Positions 28,500-30,182 of a stretch of DNA of 30,182 nt are shown here, in pieces. Made by a program: the position numbers and the translations under genes. Position 1 is the first letter of the stretch, and the number at the start of each line of letters is the position of its first letter. This DNA is from a virus, in IMG/VR virus record IMGVR_UViG_3300027325_000042, positions 1 through 30,182 of that record; one strand, given 5' to 3'. Under the pieces are notes generated by a model. The model was not told the origin of the DNA, did not search any database, and saw nothing but the letters and a program-made list of their open reading frames with translations.

Positions 28500-29825
28500 A
28501 TGCCGATCAAGTGCCCCCGTTTTATGAACACGTCACTTAAAGCTCTTCTGGAAGGGGCGGCGAACAACAGCTGCGTTGAGCTATCCGGCGAGTATATTGT
28601 CGACCAGCCAATAGTAGTGACCAACAAGTCTTTGCACCTAAGGGCTTGCGGGTGTGTGACGATCAAACAGGCATTTGACCCAGCGCAAGAGAAACCTATT
28701 ATCGGGTTTTATGACTCGGGCGACACCCGGCTTACGGGCCGGTTTAAGTTTTATGGTTTGGACACTCCAGCTCTTTATGATTCTCTATACCCTCTTACAG
28801 GACCAGCTAAAAATAACAATAATTATTCTGCGTTGGAATTTAGAAACAGCCCGTCTATATGCGTAGACAATGTATACGTGGAAGGCAAGATAACAGGCAT
28901 AACACTGGATAAGTGCCCGGAATCCACGGTAGGAAAAGTAGAAGGTCTGGGTTTTGCTGATCAGTTGACTTCACTTAGTAATTGGCACATTTTAATCAGG
29001 GACACAAACTCGGAGAATGTTAGCCAGTACAGAATAACATCGGATAACTTTGGCTCTACTGTTTTGTGCGGCGCGTACAGCTACAAGTATTTCGACAGCG
29101 TCCCCACGAAAATTAAATACTTGGATTCTATAACAGCTAAAAGAATAGGGGATCACGGGGTATACATAACTTCGGGAAGCCGCAATGTAATACTGGACGG
29201 GTACCATTTTAGCGATTGTAAAAGCTCCACTGTTCGCGTAGACGAAACAGGCGCGACTGTAAAGAACGGTTACGTTGAAGATAGCAATGTTGGCGTATCG
29301 GTCAGAGCGGATTGCGTCACTGTTCACAGCCTCAAATGTGATCGGTCGAGAGAGGCGGTCCGGGGCAGCCCCAACCTCCAAACAGGCGCGCGCCCCTCTA
29401 ACTGCGATGTAGACAGGGTCACTTTGGAAGACGGGGTGACAGCTGCGGTGATGGGGTTTTTCGAAAAATCGAGCCTGAGTAACATCTGTGTCCGAAGCGG
29501 GTCTTGTTTTGGAGTTTTCCTCCGCGGCGGTTACGGGGTAAACCTGCAAAACCTGCAGGGAGAAAACACCAATAGAATATTACTTCTGGCCCGGGGGGTA
29601 AGAAATTTGTCGGCCCGCAACGTTAAAGCGTATAGCGCTTCGTCTGCTTATTTGGGGCATAACGCTTACGCGGTTCTCGACAACGTAGATCAAGGAACGT
29701 TCCACGATTTTTATTCTGATGCGGGGGGCGTTCGGGAAATAAGCACGAGCTCCGACAATCTTTTTTACGACTTAGATTCTGGGGTTCCCGACCTTATTCA
29801 GGGGTCAGCCCCGCGAATGCTTTGA
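28500..29825 (+). CDS. Beta-helix tail spike, pectate-lyase-like
   Basis: 441 residues. After a short start (IKCPRFMNTSLKALLEGAAN) the protein is a run of short strands with Val/Ile, Asn and Gly at turns (VELSGEYIVDQPIVV, LHLRACGCVTI, NVILDGYHFSDC, TVKNGYVEDSNVGVSV), typical of a right-handed parallel beta-helix as in phage tail spikes that bind or cleave polysaccharide. No catalytic residues can be assigned by eye. The gene is more AT-rich than its neighbours (for example AAAAATAACAATAATTATTC), a sign of recent exchange. ATG at 28524 is an alternative start. Confidence 0.82.
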   Translation: MPIKCPRFMNTSLKALLEGAANNSCVELSGEYIVDQPIVVTNKSLHLRACGCVTIKQAFDPAQEKPIIGFYDSGDTRLTGRFKFYGLDTPALYDSLYPLTGPAKNNNNYSALEFRNSPSICVDNVYVEGKITGITLDKCPESTVGKVEGLGFADQLTSLSNWHILIRDTNSENVSQYRITSDNFGSTVLCGAYSYKYFDSVPTKIKYLDSITAKRIGDHGVYITSGSRNVILDGYHFSDCKSSTVRVDETGATVKNGYVEDSNVGVSVRADCVTVHSLKCDRSREAVRGSPNLQTGARPSNCDVDRVTLEDGVTAAVMGFFEKSSLSNICVRSGSCFGVFLRGGYGVNLQNLQGENTNRILLLARGVRNLSARNVKAYSASSAYLGHNAYAVLDNVDQGTFHDFYSDAGGVREISTSSDNLFYDLDSGVPDLIQGSAPRML

Positions 29826-29838
29826 CGAGTTGGTTTAT

Positions 29839-30182
29839 ATGGCTACGAATTCTAGCTGCGCGTGCTCTTGCAATTGCTTGAGCTGCCGGATCAAAGTGAT
29901 ACTGGCGGAGTGCTTTGAAAACACTGATGTCATGGGGGAGCTGCGCTGTGTAGAAGCGCAGGACGGCGCTTCTCTGACAGTGCAAATCCGACATCCCATT
30001 ACAGGCGAGGTGCTGTCGGGCCCGTGCACGTTGACAGTCCCCGCTGGCGCTCAAGGCGCCCCCGGACCTACTGGCGATCCGGGCCCTGCTGGCGACCCCG
30101 GACCTGATGGTGACCCCGGACCTGACGGTGACCCCGGACCTGACGGTGGCCCCGGACCTACTGGCGATCCGGGCCCTGCTGG
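29839..30182 (+). CDS. Collagen-like fibre protein, 5' part
   Basis: 114 codons, open at the right edge. A Cys-rich N-terminus (SSCACSCNCLSC, 5-16) is followed by a short beta domain (SLTVQIRHPITGEVLSG) and then, from about residue 71, uninterrupted Gly-x-y triplets (GAPGPTGDPGPAGDP), that is, a collagen-like triple helix. Such segments occur in phage tail fibres as trimeric rods. The cysteines may tie three chains or fix the fibre to the Cys-rich proteins encoded upstream. No stop within the window. Confidence 0.88.
   Translation, partial: MATNSSCACSCNCLSCRIKVILAECFENTDVMGELRCVEAQDGASLTVQIRHPITGEVLSGPCTLTVPAGAQGAPGPTGDPGPAGDPGPDGDPGPDGDPGPDGGPGPTGDPGPA
30049..30182 (+). repeat. Collagen-triplet coding repeats
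   Basis: Near-identical 18-base units (GGACCTGACGGTGACCCC) repeat in tandem, with a longer unit (GGACCTACTGGCGATCCGGG) appearing twice. Such tracts vary in length by slippage or recombination. Confidence 0.85.

Overview
This window is part of a tailed double-stranded DNA phage genome. It carries a terminase large subunit, a portal protein, tail-spike and fibre genes, a family A DNA polymerase, a Cas4/RecB-like nuclease and DUF3310. Coding DNA is GC-rich, and genes are packed head to tail with overlapping stop/start codons. No integrase is visible here. The polymerase has leucine at the position equivalent to E. coli Pol I Phe762, a variant known mainly from environmental and marine phages. 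The host cannot be read from the sequence; a Gram-negative host is only a guess from the virion genes.

Layout. Positions 1-14913 are all minus strand. From the end to the beginning of transcription this arm holds a truncated membrane-protein gene, the PD-(D/E)XK nuclease, a small Cys protein, DNA polymerase, two small proteins, a helper-like 309-residue protein, a MoxR-like AAA+ ATPase (4737-6212), a run of tiny ORFs (6357-8250), a metallopeptidase-like/VWA protein (8247-9998), more small ORFs (10011-14236), then a good promoter (14278-14306) and a terminator (14317-14343) behind one further gene (14380-14913). Positions 14914-16532 carry no convincing gene. They include an AT-rich stretch with repeated CTGTAACG and ACGTACGT words, a possible replication origin, and a perfect 21-bp inverted repeat. 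Positions 16533-18585 are four minus-strand genes, including a GYF_2-like protein and a proteasome/HslV-like Ntn hydrolase. A divergent junction with a near-consensus promoter (18630-18657) starts the plus-strand virion arm: two overlapping genes, a terminase small-subunit candidate, three tiny related ORFs, TerL, an XRE repressor-like protein, portal, Cys-rich proteins, a large repeat protein, a beta-helix tail spike and a collagen-like fibre cut by the window edge.

Main discovery. Between 6357 and 14236 lie 27 small ORFs (33-99 residues; one is fused to a larger protein), nearly all chained by ATGA/GTGA overlaps. Their N-terminal parts differ, and most carry a CxxC...CxxC or CxxC...CxH zinc-ribbon-like pattern. 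Almost every one ends in the same short signature, hydrophobic-x-[A/M/T/S]-P-x-F-x-[Y/H/W/E]-[L/H], just before its stop. Eight consecutive members (7295-8250) have shed the zinc ribbon and are little more than a leader plus this tail. Synonymous codons vary within the signature, so it is held at protein level. The array surrounds a VWA gene and sits just upstream of the matching MoxR ATPase. A reasonable hypothesis is a family of variable small adaptors or decoys that dock through a common C-terminal peptide onto one partner. The partner could be the AAA+/VWA machine or a host target; neither is shown by the sequence.
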